In this document: positions 28,305 through 36,527 of the stretch, piece after piece
Position numbering within the stretch: the stretch's first letter is position 1
Layout: each line of letters begins with the position of its first letter
NCBI RefSeq assembly: GCF_033898505.1
Contig: NZ_JAXAFK010000001.1
Location: forward strand, 1,736,001 to 1,800,000
DNA from: Pectobacterium carotovorum
GTDB taxonomy: Bacteria; Pseudomonadota; Gammaproteobacteria; Enterobacterales; Enterobacteriaceae
Reading direction: 5' to 3'
DNA length: 64,000 bases
Notes under the pieces: model-generated
Database searches by the model: none
What the model was told of the DNA's origin: nothing
The model's input: only the letters and a program-made list of their open reading frames with translations
Program-made: the position numbers and the translations under genes

Positions 28305-28332
28305 TAAGTGATTTTCCTGCCTGTACGGTTCC
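28305..28332 (-). promoter_or_regulatory. hrp box of hrpN
   Basis: On the minus strand: GGAACC-N15-TCACTTA (GGAACC at 28327-28332 reversed, TCACTTA at 28305-28311). One mismatch to consensus, identical in its 3' half to the hrpW box. Confidence 0.88.
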
Positions 28333-28368
28333 CGTCTTATGCACGAAAACACACGACTTTTTCACGGC

Positions 28369-28716
28369 TCAGCGCGGCGGCAGACCGGCCAAACGCCAGA
28401 GTTCATCGATCGCCGCGACCGACTCACTCACGGTGGATAGCATGCGGCGTAACCGCAGATTTTGCTGTTCGTCCAGGCTCAGGCTACAGGCAGGCAGCGC
28501 GTCAGCCTCCAGAAAGCGACGTTGTAAAATTTGCCGCAGCATACCGGGGTAATGTCGGGCAGGCGCCAGCGTTAAGATGAGCGCCGCCTGTCGTGCCGAC
28601 ACCGCCGTAAACCACAGAGTGACGCCCGGCTGTACTGACCAACAGGCCGTCGACGCGGTTTCCAGCGCCGTGAGAAAGTCATGCTGATTGTCGAATATCT
28701 CTGCTGGCTCACTCAT
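28369..28716 (-). CDS. hrpV: HrpV, regulatory chaperone-like protein
   Basis: This is the small cytoplasmic Hrp regulator of 115 residues from MSEPAEIFDNQ. In Pseudomonas syringae HrpV binds and inhibits the enhancer-binding protein HrpR/HrpS, and HrpG relieves this; a similar role is inferred here. The frame is open further upstream to 28845, but that part overlaps hrpT almost completely and is not credible. ATG 28716 overlaps the hrpT stop by 8 bp, the normal coupling. The C-terminal helices (SLDEQQNLRLRRMLSTVSE) fit the chaperone-like family. Confidence 0.88.
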   Translation of the reverse strand: MSEPAEIFDNQHDFLTALETASTACWSVQPGVTLWFTAVSARQAALILTLAPARHYPGMLRQILQRRFLEADALPACSLSLDEQQNLRLRRMLSTVSESVAAIDELWRLAGLPPR

Positions 28717-28900
28717 CCACGCTGACCCTGCTGTAATCCGCCGGGCCGCTGCGCAGATCGGGCTGCCACCAGATGATGAGCTGTCGCGTTTCCGGCTGCG
28801 GACGACAGGTGACGGAAGCGCAGTTAGCCGCCTGCCGCGGTGCATTGCAGGCGCTCAGCAAGAGAGCGATCAGCGCGACGGACAATGCTTTGTAGTTCAT
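28709..28900 (-). CDS. hrpT: HrpT, outer-membrane lipoprotein
   Basis: This 63-residue lipoprotein has a clear lipobox (ALLLSAC, Cys18) after a short hydrophobic signal. In the Hrp system HrpT is thought to act as pilotin for the secretin HrcC, helping its insertion in the outer membrane. It lies 23 bp downstream of hrcC and overlaps hrpV. AGGAC precedes the ATG. Confidence 0.9.
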   Translation of the reverse strand: MNYKALSVALIALLLSACNAPRQAANCASVTCRPQPETRQLIIWWQPDLRSGPADYSRVSVDE

Positions 28901-28923
28901 GAGAATGTCCTTGGTTAATTTAA

Positions 28924-30993
28924 CTATCGAGATGTCAGCACATTACGTCGGGCTGGTTGAGACGCTAACGCGGGCTGCAACGCCAGGAATACCTCGCTGG
29001 ATTCCCCCGGCGCCAGCGTCGTTTTTGGCCATACGGCGACCGCCAGCGTACGGCTACTGGCGCAGGCGGCTTCATCAAAACGCTGTGGCTGCGTTCCGCC
29101 GTTACGCACGACGCCGACGCTCAGGCGCACCTGACCATTGTCGTACCACTGATAGCGTGAACTGTCGTAGATCAGACCCGACTGCGAGCGACACACCTCG
29201 CCCAATCGCGCGCCGCTGCTGCCGGTCTTAAACCCGGCAGGCAGTTGACGGCTGGCGAGATCGCGAAATGCGCCTTCAATCAGGCTATAGAGGTCCGTTT
29301 TACCGTTGCGCGACGCGACGCGGCTCATCGCACCGTTCAACTGCTGGCGATTGGCGGAGGAAACATAGCGTGTGGGATCGGTCTGATCGCCGACAAGGTG
29401 CGGCGTCAGGATAAACAGGCGTTCACGGCGGGAAACTTCATGGCGCGTCGAGGTAAACAGTTTTCCCAGCAGCGGAATATCTCCGAGGATCGGAATGCGG
29501 CGATCGCGGTCACCGCTCTCCTCAACGTGGAAACCACCCAACACCAGCGCACGGTTCTCACCAATCAGCGCCTGCGTGCTAACGGTGCCCCGCTTCACGC
29601 CTGACGCCTCACCTTCGCGTCCTGTTTCCACCTGACCGTCTTCGATATCGATAACCAATTGGATGCTGCGCTGTGTCCCTTCGCCGACCACGCGCGGCGT
29701 CACCTGTAGGCTGGTGCCGGCGGTCACAGGTTGAATCTCTGCAACACGTTCGCCTGTCGCCGTAATGAACGCCGTCCGGCTGAAATCGACAATCGCGGGC
29801 TGATTCTCCAGCGTCAGCACGGAAGGATTGGCGACAATGGAAGCCGTTCCTTCCCCTTCCAGCGCCTGAATATCGGCGAAGAAGCGCTTGAAATCGCTGA
29901 CAAACAGGGTGCTTCGCCCCATCATCATGGTACTGCCCGCGCTCACATTGCCGAGCTGCGCCTGCCAGTTCGCTTCCAGCCGTGACAGGGCGGTTCGATC
30001 CACATCAAGAATAATGGCGTCAATGTTGACCAGATTCTGCGGTACGTCGATGTGCTCGACGAGCTGCTGATACTCCGCCCGGCGTTTTTCATCATCCCGA
30101 ATCAACAGCGCGTTATTGCGTACATCAGCGGAAATCTTGCCGCTTAGCGTCACGCGGTCCGATGCTTCACCACTGCGCCCTGGGTTATTACGGGTCGCCA
30201 GCCGGGTCATCAGCGAACGCGTACTGTCCCGCATCGCTTCCATCCCCGTATCCGGCTGCACAGGCATTGGCCCCGATGCGCCCGCTGGTGCCGCACGCTG
30301 ACCATCCATCAGCTCATTGAGAATGGTCGCGACGCCGGGAATGGTGACCTTCTGATCGCGATATTGCAGCGTCCGGTCAGATACTGAGGCATAGCGCAGC
30401 GGAAAAATCATGACCTTGCGCCGTTCGTCCTGCTTTTCGCGCTGCTGGCTGAAATTACGGATCAGATCGATGTACGCCTGCGGACCGGTGACCAGCACCA
30501 CGCCTTCTTCAGGCAATTCCCCCCAGCCGAAGCGCGTATCAAGCAGCCCGATACCGCTGAGTGCCTGTTTGATATCGGGCGCAGCATCCGGGGAAATCTC
30601 CAGCCTCACCGACGCCTGCTCATCCTGCGGGCTGACATACAGCGCATTGTTATATACGAACCACTGAAAGCGGTGCTCCAACGCCAGCCTGTCGAGAAAC
30701 AGCGCAGGGTTCTCCGCCCGAATTTTCGCCGTGACGTCATTGTCCGCAATATTGCCCAACACCAAGTCCACACCGTGGCTGTTGGCAAAATCCGTCAGAA
30801 TCGCAGACAGCGGCGTTTGTTCGGCAGAATACGCATACGCCCCCTTGTTCCAGTCAGCTGGCGTGGCGGCGTGCGCCAGCGCAATCATTCCGTTCACCGG
30901 GATAATCCCGATCAGCACCACCGCCCAGCAAAACCAGCGATAGACCGCCAGCAAAATGCGATACGATCGATGACGCATCAGTCCCTTACGCAT
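28924..30993 (-). CDS. hrcC: HrcC, type III secretin (SctC)
   Basis: This forms the outer-membrane ring through which the Hrp pilus passes. It is 689 residues long, with an N-terminal signal (hydrophobic about 10-42, cleaved after ALAHA). Periplasmic N0/N1 ring domains follow (TPLSAILTDFANSHGVDLVLG; YVSPQDEQASVRLEI). The C-terminal secretin core contains VANPSVLTLENQPAIVDF, ALVLGGFHVEESGDRDRRIP and ILGDIPLLGKLF. GGAG sits 6 nt before ATG 30993, which overlaps the hrpG stop by 8 bp. The pilotin-like HrpT follows. Confidence 0.95.
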   Translation of the reverse strand: MRKGLMRHRSYRILLAVYRWFCWAVVLIGIIPVNGMIALAHAATPADWNKGAYAYSAEQTPLSAILTDFANSHGVDLVLGNIADNDVTAKIRAENPALFLDRLALEHRFQWFVYNNALYVSPQDEQASVRLEISPDAAPDIKQALSGIGLLDTRFGWGELPEEGVVLVTGPQAYIDLIRNFSQQREKQDERRKVMIFPLRYASVSDRTLQYRDQKVTIPGVATILNELMDGQRAAPAGASGPMPVQPDTGMEAMRDSTRSLMTRLATRNNPGRSGEASDRVTLSGKISADVRNNALLIRDDEKRRAEYQQLVEHIDVPQNLVNIDAIILDVDRTALSRLEANWQAQLGNVSAGSTMMMGRSTLFVSDFKRFFADIQALEGEGTASIVANPSVLTLENQPAIVDFSRTAFITATGERVAEIQPVTAGTSLQVTPRVVGEGTQRSIQLVIDIEDGQVETGREGEASGVKRGTVSTQALIGENRALVLGGFHVEESGDRDRRIPILGDIPLLGKLFTSTRHEVSRRERLFILTPHLVGDQTDPTRYVSSANRQQLNGAMSRVASRNGKTDLYSLIEGAFRDLASRQLPAGFKTGSSGARLGEVCRSQSGLIYDSSRYQWYDNGQVRLSVGVVRNGGTQPQRFDEAACASSRTLAVAVWPKTTLAPGESSEVFLALQPALASQPARRNVLTSR

Positions 30994-31420
30994 GTCGTTC
31001 TCCTTGCAAAAAAGCCAGCGTGTTCAAATTCAGTGGAGCGGAAACGGGCACCTTCGCACGCGGCGTAAGCAGGCTCAGCCAGACGTCCCGTTGATTCAGT
31101 AAGGTTTCCAGGCTGCGGCAGAGCTGCATGACATCATCGGCATCGGGCCGCATCCATAGCCAGATCTGTTCATCCTGCGGTGAGAGCGACAGAATGGCGG
31201 TGTCATCCTGAAACTGGGCGTGGGCGGCGTCAGCCAGCTGCAAGGCTCGCGCCAGCATCGGCTCATCCGGCAACGCACGCAGCGGAATAGCCGCGCTGCA
31301 TGCCACGCCCGATGACTGCCGCACCATCGCCACCGCGCCGCCGTCAATCTCCAGCCTCAGCGTCGACGTCCCGCCGTTTAGCCAACGCTCCAGCATCGCG
31401 GCCAACTCAGTTGAAGTCAT
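30986..31420 (-). CDS. hrpG: HrpG, Hrp accessory/regulatory protein
   Basis: The protein has 144 residues and shows the compact alpha/beta layout of type III chaperones, without signal or membrane segment. In P. syringae HrpG binds HrpV and so frees HrpS; the Pectobacterium protein is assigned by position (hrpF-hrpG-hrcC) and size more than by motif. It overlaps hrpF by 14 bp and hrcC by 8 bp, so translation is coupled. Confidence 0.85.
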   Translation of the reverse strand: MTSTELAAMLERWLNGGTSTLRLEIDGGAVAMVRQSSGVACSAAIPLRALPDEPMLARALQLADAAHAQFQDDTAILSLSPQDEQIWLWMRPDADDVMQLCRSLETLLNQRDVWLSLLTPRAKVPVSAPLNLNTLAFLQGERHA

Positions 31421-31631
31421 TGATGATGGCCTTTGCCAGACCGTGTTTAACGCTCAACAGCTGCCCGACAGCCCAACTGGCATTGGAATAATCCATACTG
31501 GCTTCAAAAAAGGCGTAGCTATCCGCCTGACTGGCGCCGCCTTCGGCAACATTCAGCGCAATATCATCCAGTTGTTTCTGCGAATCGACCAGGTGCGCGT
31601 CAAGACGACGCTGGATCGGGGTAAGGGACAT
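31407..31631 (-). CDS. hrpF: HrpF, small Hrp protein linked to pilus assembly
   Basis: A 74-residue helical protein without cysteine (MSLTPIQRRLDAHLVDSQKQ). The Pseudomonas/Erwinia HrpF of this size interacts with the HrpA pilin and is needed for secretion. It should not be confused with the larger Xanthomonas HrpF translocator. GAGGAG lies 9 nt upstream of the ATG. The 160-bp gap before it carries unusual phased repeats. Confidence 0.87.
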   Translation of the reverse strand: MSLTPIQRRLDAHLVDSQKQLDDIALNVAEGGASQADSYAFFEASMDYSNASWAVGQLLSVKHGLAKAIINDFN

Positions 31632-31675
31632 CGCACGCTCTCCTCATAAGGTAGTTTCCTCACAACACAGGTTTT

Positions 31676-31744
31676 GGTCGTTGACCTGACGTTTTGGCCG
31701 TTAACCTAAAAGTGGGTTATTGACCTGATAGTGAGTGGTTAACC
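31676..31744. repeat. Four phased copies of a GG-N-N-R-TT-R-ACC motif between hrpE and hrpF
   Basis: Motif copies GGTCGTTGACC (31676-31686), GGCCGTTAACC (31696-31706), GGTTATTGACC (31715-31725) and GTGGTTAACC (31735-31744) are spaced 19-20 bp apart. Each is a whole or partial palindrome (GGTC/GACC, GGTTAACC). They sit in the only sizeable gap within the hrpA-hrpV operon. Confidence 0.7.
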
Positions 31745-31791
31745 CCGGCGTGCAGTTCCCCTTGTCAGTAGCAATTTTGTCAGAGGCTATT

Positions 31792-32391
31792 TCATCTGGC
31801 GGCAGAACGTTCAGGCGGAATGAGCTGTTTTGCCGCCTGCTGCCAGCTCAGCGACATCGCGCCGTGCGCCGTAATCAGCTTCATGGCATCGCTATCCAGC
31901 GCCTCATCGCTGGCGAGACGCCACTCAAGATGTGTATGTGCATCCAGCCAGTGCTGTACATCGGCAAGCTGGGCGGGATGGCAGTACAGCGTTCCCCGGC
32001 TTTCCCCCTGCTGTTGCTTTAGCAACTGCCGCAGTAAAGCGTGATGGCGCGACGGTGCAGGCGTTTTATCCAGCAAATGCGCCAGCGCATCGCGCAGCAA
32101 CTGCCCGGCTTGCGTAATCACGATCTTCTCCAGATGCATTCGATCTTGCTGAACACCCTGCAATAGCGCGTTTGCCTGCTGCCAGAATTCCGCTTCTGCG
32201 TGTTCTACCGCCTGCTCACAGAGCGTCCGAGCACGTTCGTGCGCCTGTGCCACGATCGTCTCGGCCTGCGCATTGGCCTCTTCCCAGAGTGTCCGACTAC
32301 GGCGGTGCGCCGCGACTCGCTCCGCCGGAATAATCACCGTTTCATCCCGACTGCCGCCGGGTAATGTCACAAACGTCTTCGTCATCAACAT
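31792..32391 (-). CDS. hrpE: HrpE, stator of the export ATPase (SctL family)
   Basis: This cytosolic protein links the ATPase HrcN to the sorting platform and regulates it (SctL/FliH-like). Of its 199 residues the central part is a long Ala/Glu/Gln-rich coiled coil (RTLWEEANAQAETIVAQAHE, then CEQAVEHAEAEFWQQANALL), the usual FliH/SctL feature, with a globular C-terminal domain. AGGA lies 6-7 nt before ATG 32391. A second ATG at codon 3 is possible. It follows hrpD by 36 bp. Confidence 0.88.
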   Translation of the reverse strand: MLMTKTFVTLPGGSRDETVIIPAERVAAHRRSRTLWEEANAQAETIVAQAHERARTLCEQAVEHAEAEFWQQANALLQGVQQDRMHLEKIVITQAGQLLRDALAHLLDKTPAPSRHHALLRQLLKQQQGESRGTLYCHPAQLADVQHWLDAHTHLEWRLASDEALDSDAMKLITAHGAMSLSWQQAAKQLIPPERSAAR

Positions 32392-32427
32392 GCTTCGTCC
32401 TTAGCAAAATGAATAGAAATGGGAGGG

Positions 32428-33078
32428 TTATGTGGGTACCGACGCTTTCCAGATCAGAGCATCGCACAGCGCATTGAGTCTGGCTGCGGGCACTGACATC
32501 GTTGGAACAGGGTCATGATTTTCGCCGTCGCAGGGGCAATCGCGTGGAAAAAGCAGCCGCAGGTGCGGCCAGCACGCCTCACCATAGCGAATGCGCAGCA
32601 GCAACAACGCATCCTGATAGCCAGTTGCAAAGGACTCCGACGGCGAGGGTGCGGAAGATGGCGCAGAAAAGGTGATCGGTGCCGGTAGCCACAACCCCGG
32701 TCGCAACGCCTTTGCCAACCGCTCGCACCATATGCCCTCCGCATCGGAGCGATCTGGGTTACGCATGGGCTGACACACCCGCGCCATCAGGCGTAATACC
32801 GTTTCGCGCTGCGCCGTATCCAGCGCCCCTATCTGCATCAGTGAAACGTGCATCAGTGAGGCAAACGGGTCCGGCGGCGGCAAAGAAAAATGGCGATGAA
32901 GCTGGGCTGCGTTCACGTGCAGCCAGTCACGACGCTGCGACGACTCAGGCAACCTCACCTTCCCGCGCCACCAACTGGGATCGGCCTGTAGCAGGCAGTC
33001 CTTTACCCACCAGGTCAACCATGCCAGCGCGGTGGCGTCACCTGATTCGCGCCCTGAGTGTTGCGCTTGTGTTGTCAT
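32428..33078 (-). CDS. hrpD: HrpD, sorting-platform component (SctK-like)
   Basis: HrpD is assigned by operon position between hrcJ and hrpE and is thought to correspond to the SctK/YscK cytosolic adaptor. I start it at ATG 33078, which overlaps the hrcJ stop as ATGA and gives 216 residues from MTTQAQHSGRES. The upstream extension of the frame lies inside hrcJ. No motif or membrane segment is visible; it is rich in Leu, Trp and Ser with a WWVKDCLLQADPSWWRGKVR stretch. Confidence 0.83.
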   Translation of the reverse strand: MTTQAQHSGRESGDATALAWLTWWVKDCLLQADPSWWRGKVRLPESSQRRDWLHVNAAQLHRHFSLPPPDPFASLMHVSLMQIGALDTAQRETVLRLMARVCQPMRNPDRSDAEGIWCERLAKALRPGLWLPAPITFSAPSSAPSPSESFATGYQDALLLLRIRYGEACWPHLRLLFPRDCPCDGENHDPVPTMSVPAARLNALCDALIWKASVPT

Positions 33079-33842
33079 TGTGACGACGATGCCCCCGCTT
33101 TTTTCTGCTGCCATTGCCGCAGGCAAGGCGTGCCAACGCGCCAGCCTAATAGCCCGGCCAGTAGCAGACCGAACAATCCGGCACTCCACTGCCAGCGCCG
33201 CATCTCATCCGGCGTGAGCGTAAACGGCCCCAGCGTGACAACGGGGATCGTGTCCTGATACGGTTCGGCCGGAACAAAGACGATCGCCAGCTCTTTATCA
33301 TCTTTACCGGACAGGCCGGGGATACTGCTGGCCACCATGCGGCGAATGCGCGGTTCCATCCCGTCAGGTTCCAGCTCGGCGCGGTATTTGATAAACACCG
33401 CCGCCGAGGCGGGTTGAACCGGCTCGCCGGGAGCGATACGCTCTGGCAGCACCACATGCACCCGCGCGACCAGCACACCATCAATCTGCGCCAGCGTCGC
33501 CTCGACCTCCTGCGATAAGGCATAGATGTAGCGGGCGCGCTCTTCCAACGGCGTCGAGATCACGCCGCTTTTCTGAAAAACCTCGCCCAGATTGGTACGC
33601 GATTGCTTCGGTAAACCCGCCGCATTCAGAATATTGACGGCACGTTCCATGTTTTTTGCATCGATCACCAGCGTGACGCCGGTTTTGTCCACCCGTTTCT
33701 CCGCACCGATCTGATAGCGGCCGAGCATCGAAATCGCTTCGTTGGCATCGTTCTCCGACAGCCCGCGATTCAGCTCAATCGGCTCGCCGCAGCCAGCCAA
33801 TAGCCCGATCAGCAGAAGAAACACTCGCTTATCGATTTTCAT
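33075..33842 (-). CDS. hrcJ: HrcJ, inner-membrane ring lipoprotein (SctJ)
   Basis: HrcJ forms the periplasmic part of the inner-membrane ring and is homologous to PrgK/YscJ and FliF. It is 255 residues long: lipobox LLAGC (Cys18); RBM1 (LNRGLSENDANEAISMLGRY, VTLVIDAKNMERAVNILNAA); RBM2 with the family stretch VARVHVVLPERIAPGEP and ASAAVFIKYR; and a C-terminal transmembrane helix (WSAGLFGLLLAGLLGW) with a short basic tail. It is ATGA-coupled to hrpD and lies 6 bp after hrpB. Confidence 0.95.
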   Translation of the reverse strand: MKIDKRVFLLLIGLLAGCGEPIELNRGLSENDANEAISMLGRYQIGAEKRVDKTGVTLVIDAKNMERAVNILNAAGLPKQSRTNLGEVFQKSGVISTPLEERARYIYALSQEVEATLAQIDGVLVARVHVVLPERIAPGEPVQPASAAVFIKYRAELEPDGMEPRIRRMVASSIPGLSGKDDKELAIVFVPAEPYQDTIPVVTLGPFTLTPDEMRRWQWSAGLFGLLLAGLLGWRVGTPCLRQWQQKKAGASSSQ

Positions 33843-33848
33843 AGGCCG

Positions 33849-34220
33849 CTACTGTAAGTTGGTGAGTTTTTCCAGACTTTGCACACTTTTCGCCACCAGT
33901 TTGGCGCTCAGCAGACTTTCCAGATAGAACGATGACAGCGTTCGGGTCGCATCCAGCACATCCTTGGGATTATTGGAGCGCATCGACTGGCTGACATCGC
34001 GTTCGGCGGATTTAAAGACGCCGTTCAGTCCCTGAGATTTTTCCGCCAGCGCGCCCAGCCACTGGCTATTACCGCTTTCTGCCGTCACCGGTGCTGACGA
34101 CAGCGCCGCGCTAAACCAGGACACATCCTGATTATTGGCGGAGAAGGAAAAAGACGTGCCGTTGTCCGCCAGCGGAGCATCCCCCGACTGAGACGGCGTG
34201 GTGGCGTGATTGATTTTCAT
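33849..34220 (-). CDS. hrpB: HrpB, inner-rod protein (SctI-like)
   Basis: HrpB of the Pseudomonas/Erwinia type is a small secreted component, probably the inner rod at the base of the needle/pilus. I use ATG 34220 (MKINHATTPSQSG, 123 residues; GGAAT upstream). The open frame continues to 34280 but that part covers the hairpin terminator after hrpA. The C-terminal helices (KDVLDATRTLSSFYLESLLS, KLVAKSVQSLEKLTNLQ) match the rod-protein pattern. Confidence 0.87.
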   Translation of the reverse strand: MKINHATTPSQSGDAPLADNGTSFSFSANNQDVSWFSAALSSAPVTAESGNSQWLGALAEKSQGLNGVFKSAERDVSQSMRSNNPKDVLDATRTLSSFYLESLLSAKLVAKSVQSLEKLTNLQ

Positions 34221-34252
34221 GGTGTGGATTCCATCGCGGACGGATAAAATAA

Positions 34253-34273
34253 AGCCGGAGCAAGGCTCCGGCT
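34253..34273 (-). terminator. Hairpin between hrpA and hrpB, partial terminator
   Basis: A perfect 9-bp stem (AGCCGGAGC/GCTCCGGCT) with a 3-nt loop is followed on the minus strand by TTTATTTTAT. It lies just after the hrpA stop inside the operon, so it probably ends most transcripts and leaves pilin mRNA in excess. Confidence 0.8.
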
Positions 34274-34286
34274 CGTTCACTCACAA

Positions 34287-34493
34287 TCAGAACTGGATAG
34301 CTTTCGCCGCTTTCTGCCCGGAGTTCAGTGATTTGGACGCGGAATCCATCTGACCATCCAGAATGGAGTTTTCCGTATCCAGCGCAATTTTCTGTGCCTG
34401 AGCGCCAGCTGCACGCGTCAGAGAACCAGCCATTGCGGTATCCAGAGTCTGAGAAGCCGCCTGAGATGCAACCTGAGAAAGTCCTAAAGCCAT
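34287..34493 (-). CDS. hrpA: HrpA, Hrp pilus subunit
   Basis: This is the structural protein of the long Hrp pilus, which spans the plant cell wall and conducts effectors. It is 68 residues, small, helical and without aromatic residues except the last Phe, with Ala/Ser/Gln-rich sequence (MALGLSQVASQAASQTLDTA, SLNSGQKAAKAIQF). GGAG lies 7 nt upstream. It is the first gene of the operon behind a strong hrp box and is followed by a hairpin, both fitting its need for high expression. Confidence 0.94.
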   Translation of the reverse strand: MALGLSQVASQAASQTLDTAMAGSLTRAAGAQAQKIALDTENSILDGQMDSASKSLNSGQKAAKAIQF

Positions 34494-34825
34494 GATATAT
34501 CTCCAAATATAATGAATGTTTACGGTGGTGAACTGTCATGCTGTACATACAGTCATCTTGTTCATTCATTAAGTGGGAGAGCGGGTCAGTGAGTTCCAAC
34601 AGAAAGGAAATTCTTTCAGCAATGGTCATTCAAGAGGAAGAACTAGCCCGGTTTTCGCTGTGTTTCCGGCCGTTAGTTATCGTAGATTTTCTTTTAAAAT
34701 AATAAAAAGCGTTATTACCTTACCGAAAGGCCGTATGTTGTTTCTGATTTGCACGCTTTACGCTGTGTAACTGGCAAGGATGCGATATCTGAACCTATGC
34801 CGCACTATTCCCGTCACGCTGCCAA
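34494..34825. other. Intergenic region between hrpA and the EAL-domain gene
   Basis: The 332-bp region carries the hrpA hrp box (34570-34597) and the unrecognised promoter of the plus-strand EAL gene. No second hrp box faces that gene. Between about 34680 and 34720 it is markedly AT-rich. Confidence 0.5.
34570..34597 (-). promoter_or_regulatory. hrp box of the hrpA operon
   Basis: On the minus strand: GGAACT-N15-CCACTTA. The CCAC half is perfect and the -35 half has one change (GGAACT for GGAACC). It lies 77 nt upstream of the hrpA ATG. Confidence 0.9.
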
Positions 34826-36415
34826 ATGGTCGCTATGCCCAACTTAACTACCAATACCGGATTGTGGTTCAGACTTGTTTTGATTTCGTTTGCCAGCGCG
34901 TTGCTGGCGCTGTTTATTGGGCAAGGCATTTTAGCCAGGCTGGAACAAACGCAGCTGCAGCAGTATAGCCAGGAGGTGCTCGATCAGGGCATCGCCGTCG
35001 CGAATGAAGGCCGGGAGACCATCAACCGAGTGCTGATGCTGAACAACGCCCCGTGCTCCAGCGCCGATCTGAAAGAGTTACGCCTGATCTCCTTTTATTC
35101 CGTGTATCTGCGCGATATCGGGCGTATCAAAGACAACTATCTCATCTGTTCTGCGGGTTGGGGCATTCTTAACCCACCGATTTATCTGCTGCCACCAAAC
35201 CTGACGACGCCCGAGGGCGTACAGCTGTGGACCGCAATGAAAGACGTGGTGGACCCACGTATTACCGCCGATATGGCCAGCCTCCACGGCGTGGTCACGA
35301 TCACCGCTGCCGCGGCATTTCGTCGTTTCATTCATCCACCAGCCGAATACAGTGCGGTACTCCTCACGCGTAATCTGGATCATGTCTATCAGACCTTTGG
35401 CAATATCGACCTGTCAGCATTTAAACAGACACAACAGCAGCATAACGCGTGGCTGACCATGGGAAAACGTCAGGCGTTTTTCTGTGCGCCAGACCGGAAT
35501 ATCTGCGTACTGGCGCAGTTGGATTCCGCCGGTATCCTCTATCGTCCCTGGTATATCATCGCCGCCCTGTTTTCTCTCGGGGCACTCATCGGTGCCAGTT
35601 TTACCCTGTCCTATCAGCTCTATGACGATCGGCACCATGCTTTGCCATCGCAGCTAAAACGCGCAATCAAACATCAACGACTGCATGTCCATTATCAGCC
35701 GCTGATCAGCCTGCCACAGCGCGCGATTATTGGCGTAGAAGCGCTGGCCCGTTGGAAGAACGAGCGTGGTGACAATGTTTCGCCAGAACTTTTCATCAGT
35801 ATCGCTGAAAAAATGGGTTACTCAGCCGAACTCACCCGCATCATTACCCGTCAGGCGCTGCGGGATATGCAGCCGTATCTCACCCAGGAAACACCTTTTC
35901 TTCTCAGTATTAATCTGTCCGTCTCCGACATTGTTTCGTCCGATTATCATCGCTTCCTACAGCAAATGTGTGACGAATTGGCGATCGATAAAACGCGCAT
36001 CATGCTGGAACTCACCGAGCGGTCGAGTACGTCCCATAAGACGCTGGCAGATGGCCTTGAGGCCTTACGACGCTCGGGCTATAAGGTTGCGCTCGATGAT
36101 TTCGGTACGGGCTATTCCAACCTCGACTATCTGAGCCACTTACCGTTCGACATGATCAAGATCGACAAGATTTTTGTCGATGCCATCGGCACAGACACGG
36201 TGAATGCCGCCATGGCAGATCTGTTATTTACCCTCATCAAAAAGCTGGATGTGCCGGTGATCATCGAAGGGGTAGAAACTCGCGAGCAAGCCGCCTACAT
36301 CCTGCAACAATGCCCTTCGGCGATTATTCAAGGATGGTATTTCAGTAAGGCGGTGGCGCTGCACGATCTACCGGATATCCACCGCTATCCGTGCCCACCG
36401 ATAGAAACGGTGTAA
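34826..36415 (+). CDS. Membrane-bound c-di-GMP phosphodiesterase (CSS-motif sensor and EAL domain)
   Basis: This is predicted to break down cyclic di-GMP to pGpG in response to a periplasmic signal. In its 529 residues, TM1 covers about 14-35 and a CSS-type periplasmic sensor follows (NNAPCSSADLKELR, with CSA at about residue 115). TM2 lies at about 236-256 and the EAL domain runs from about 275 to the end. The catalytic set looks intact: EAL (305-307), INLSVSD (Asn), ELTERS (Glu), DDFGTGYSNLDYL, KIDKIFVD and EGVET. It has no GGDEF partner. The gene sits between hrpA and hrpS, in the heart of the regulatory region; EAL proteins are known to affect hrp expression in Dickeya. ATG 34835 (codon 4) is an alternative start. 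Confidence 0.92.
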   Translation: MVAMPNLTTNTGLWFRLVLISFASALLALFIGQGILARLEQTQLQQYSQEVLDQGIAVANEGRETINRVLMLNNAPCSSADLKELRLISFYSVYLRDIGRIKDNYLICSAGWGILNPPIYLLPPNLTTPEGVQLWTAMKDVVDPRITADMASLHGVVTITAAAAFRRFIHPPAEYSAVLLTRNLDHVYQTFGNIDLSAFKQTQQQHNAWLTMGKRQAFFCAPDRNICVLAQLDSAGILYRPWYIIAALFSLGALIGASFTLSYQLYDDRHHALPSQLKRAIKHQRLHVHYQPLISLPQRAIIGVEALARWKNERGDNVSPELFISIAEKMGYSAELTRIITRQALRDMQPYLTQETPFLLSINLSVSDIVSSDYHRFLQQMCDELAIDKTRIMLELTERSSTSHKTLADGLEALRRSGYKVALDDFGTGYSNLDYLSHLPFDMIKIDKIFVDAIGTDTVNAAMADLLFTLIKKLDVPVIIEGVETREQAAYILQQCPSAIIQGWYFSKAVALHDLPDIHRYPCPPIETV

Positions 36416-36527
36416 CCAGAAACGGTTCAAATAGAAACGGTGAACCCGAACGCAGGCCTGCCGTCAAAAGCAGGTCTGCCAGCGTTGGCCACCGTATCCC
36501 GGCAGATAAACGGTCAGCGCTTGGTCC
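36404..36527. other. Short spacer with three AGAAACGGT direct repeats between the EAL gene and hrpS
   Basis: AGAAACGGT occurs three times within about 40 bp (from 36404, the first inside the EAL stop region), followed by the palindrome GCAGGCCTGC. The two genes converge here. No clear T-run terminator is visible. Confidence 0.4.

Noticed and set aside
28717..28845. N-terminal 43-codon extension of hrpV
   Set aside because: It lies within hrpT in another frame; ATG 28716 gives the family length.
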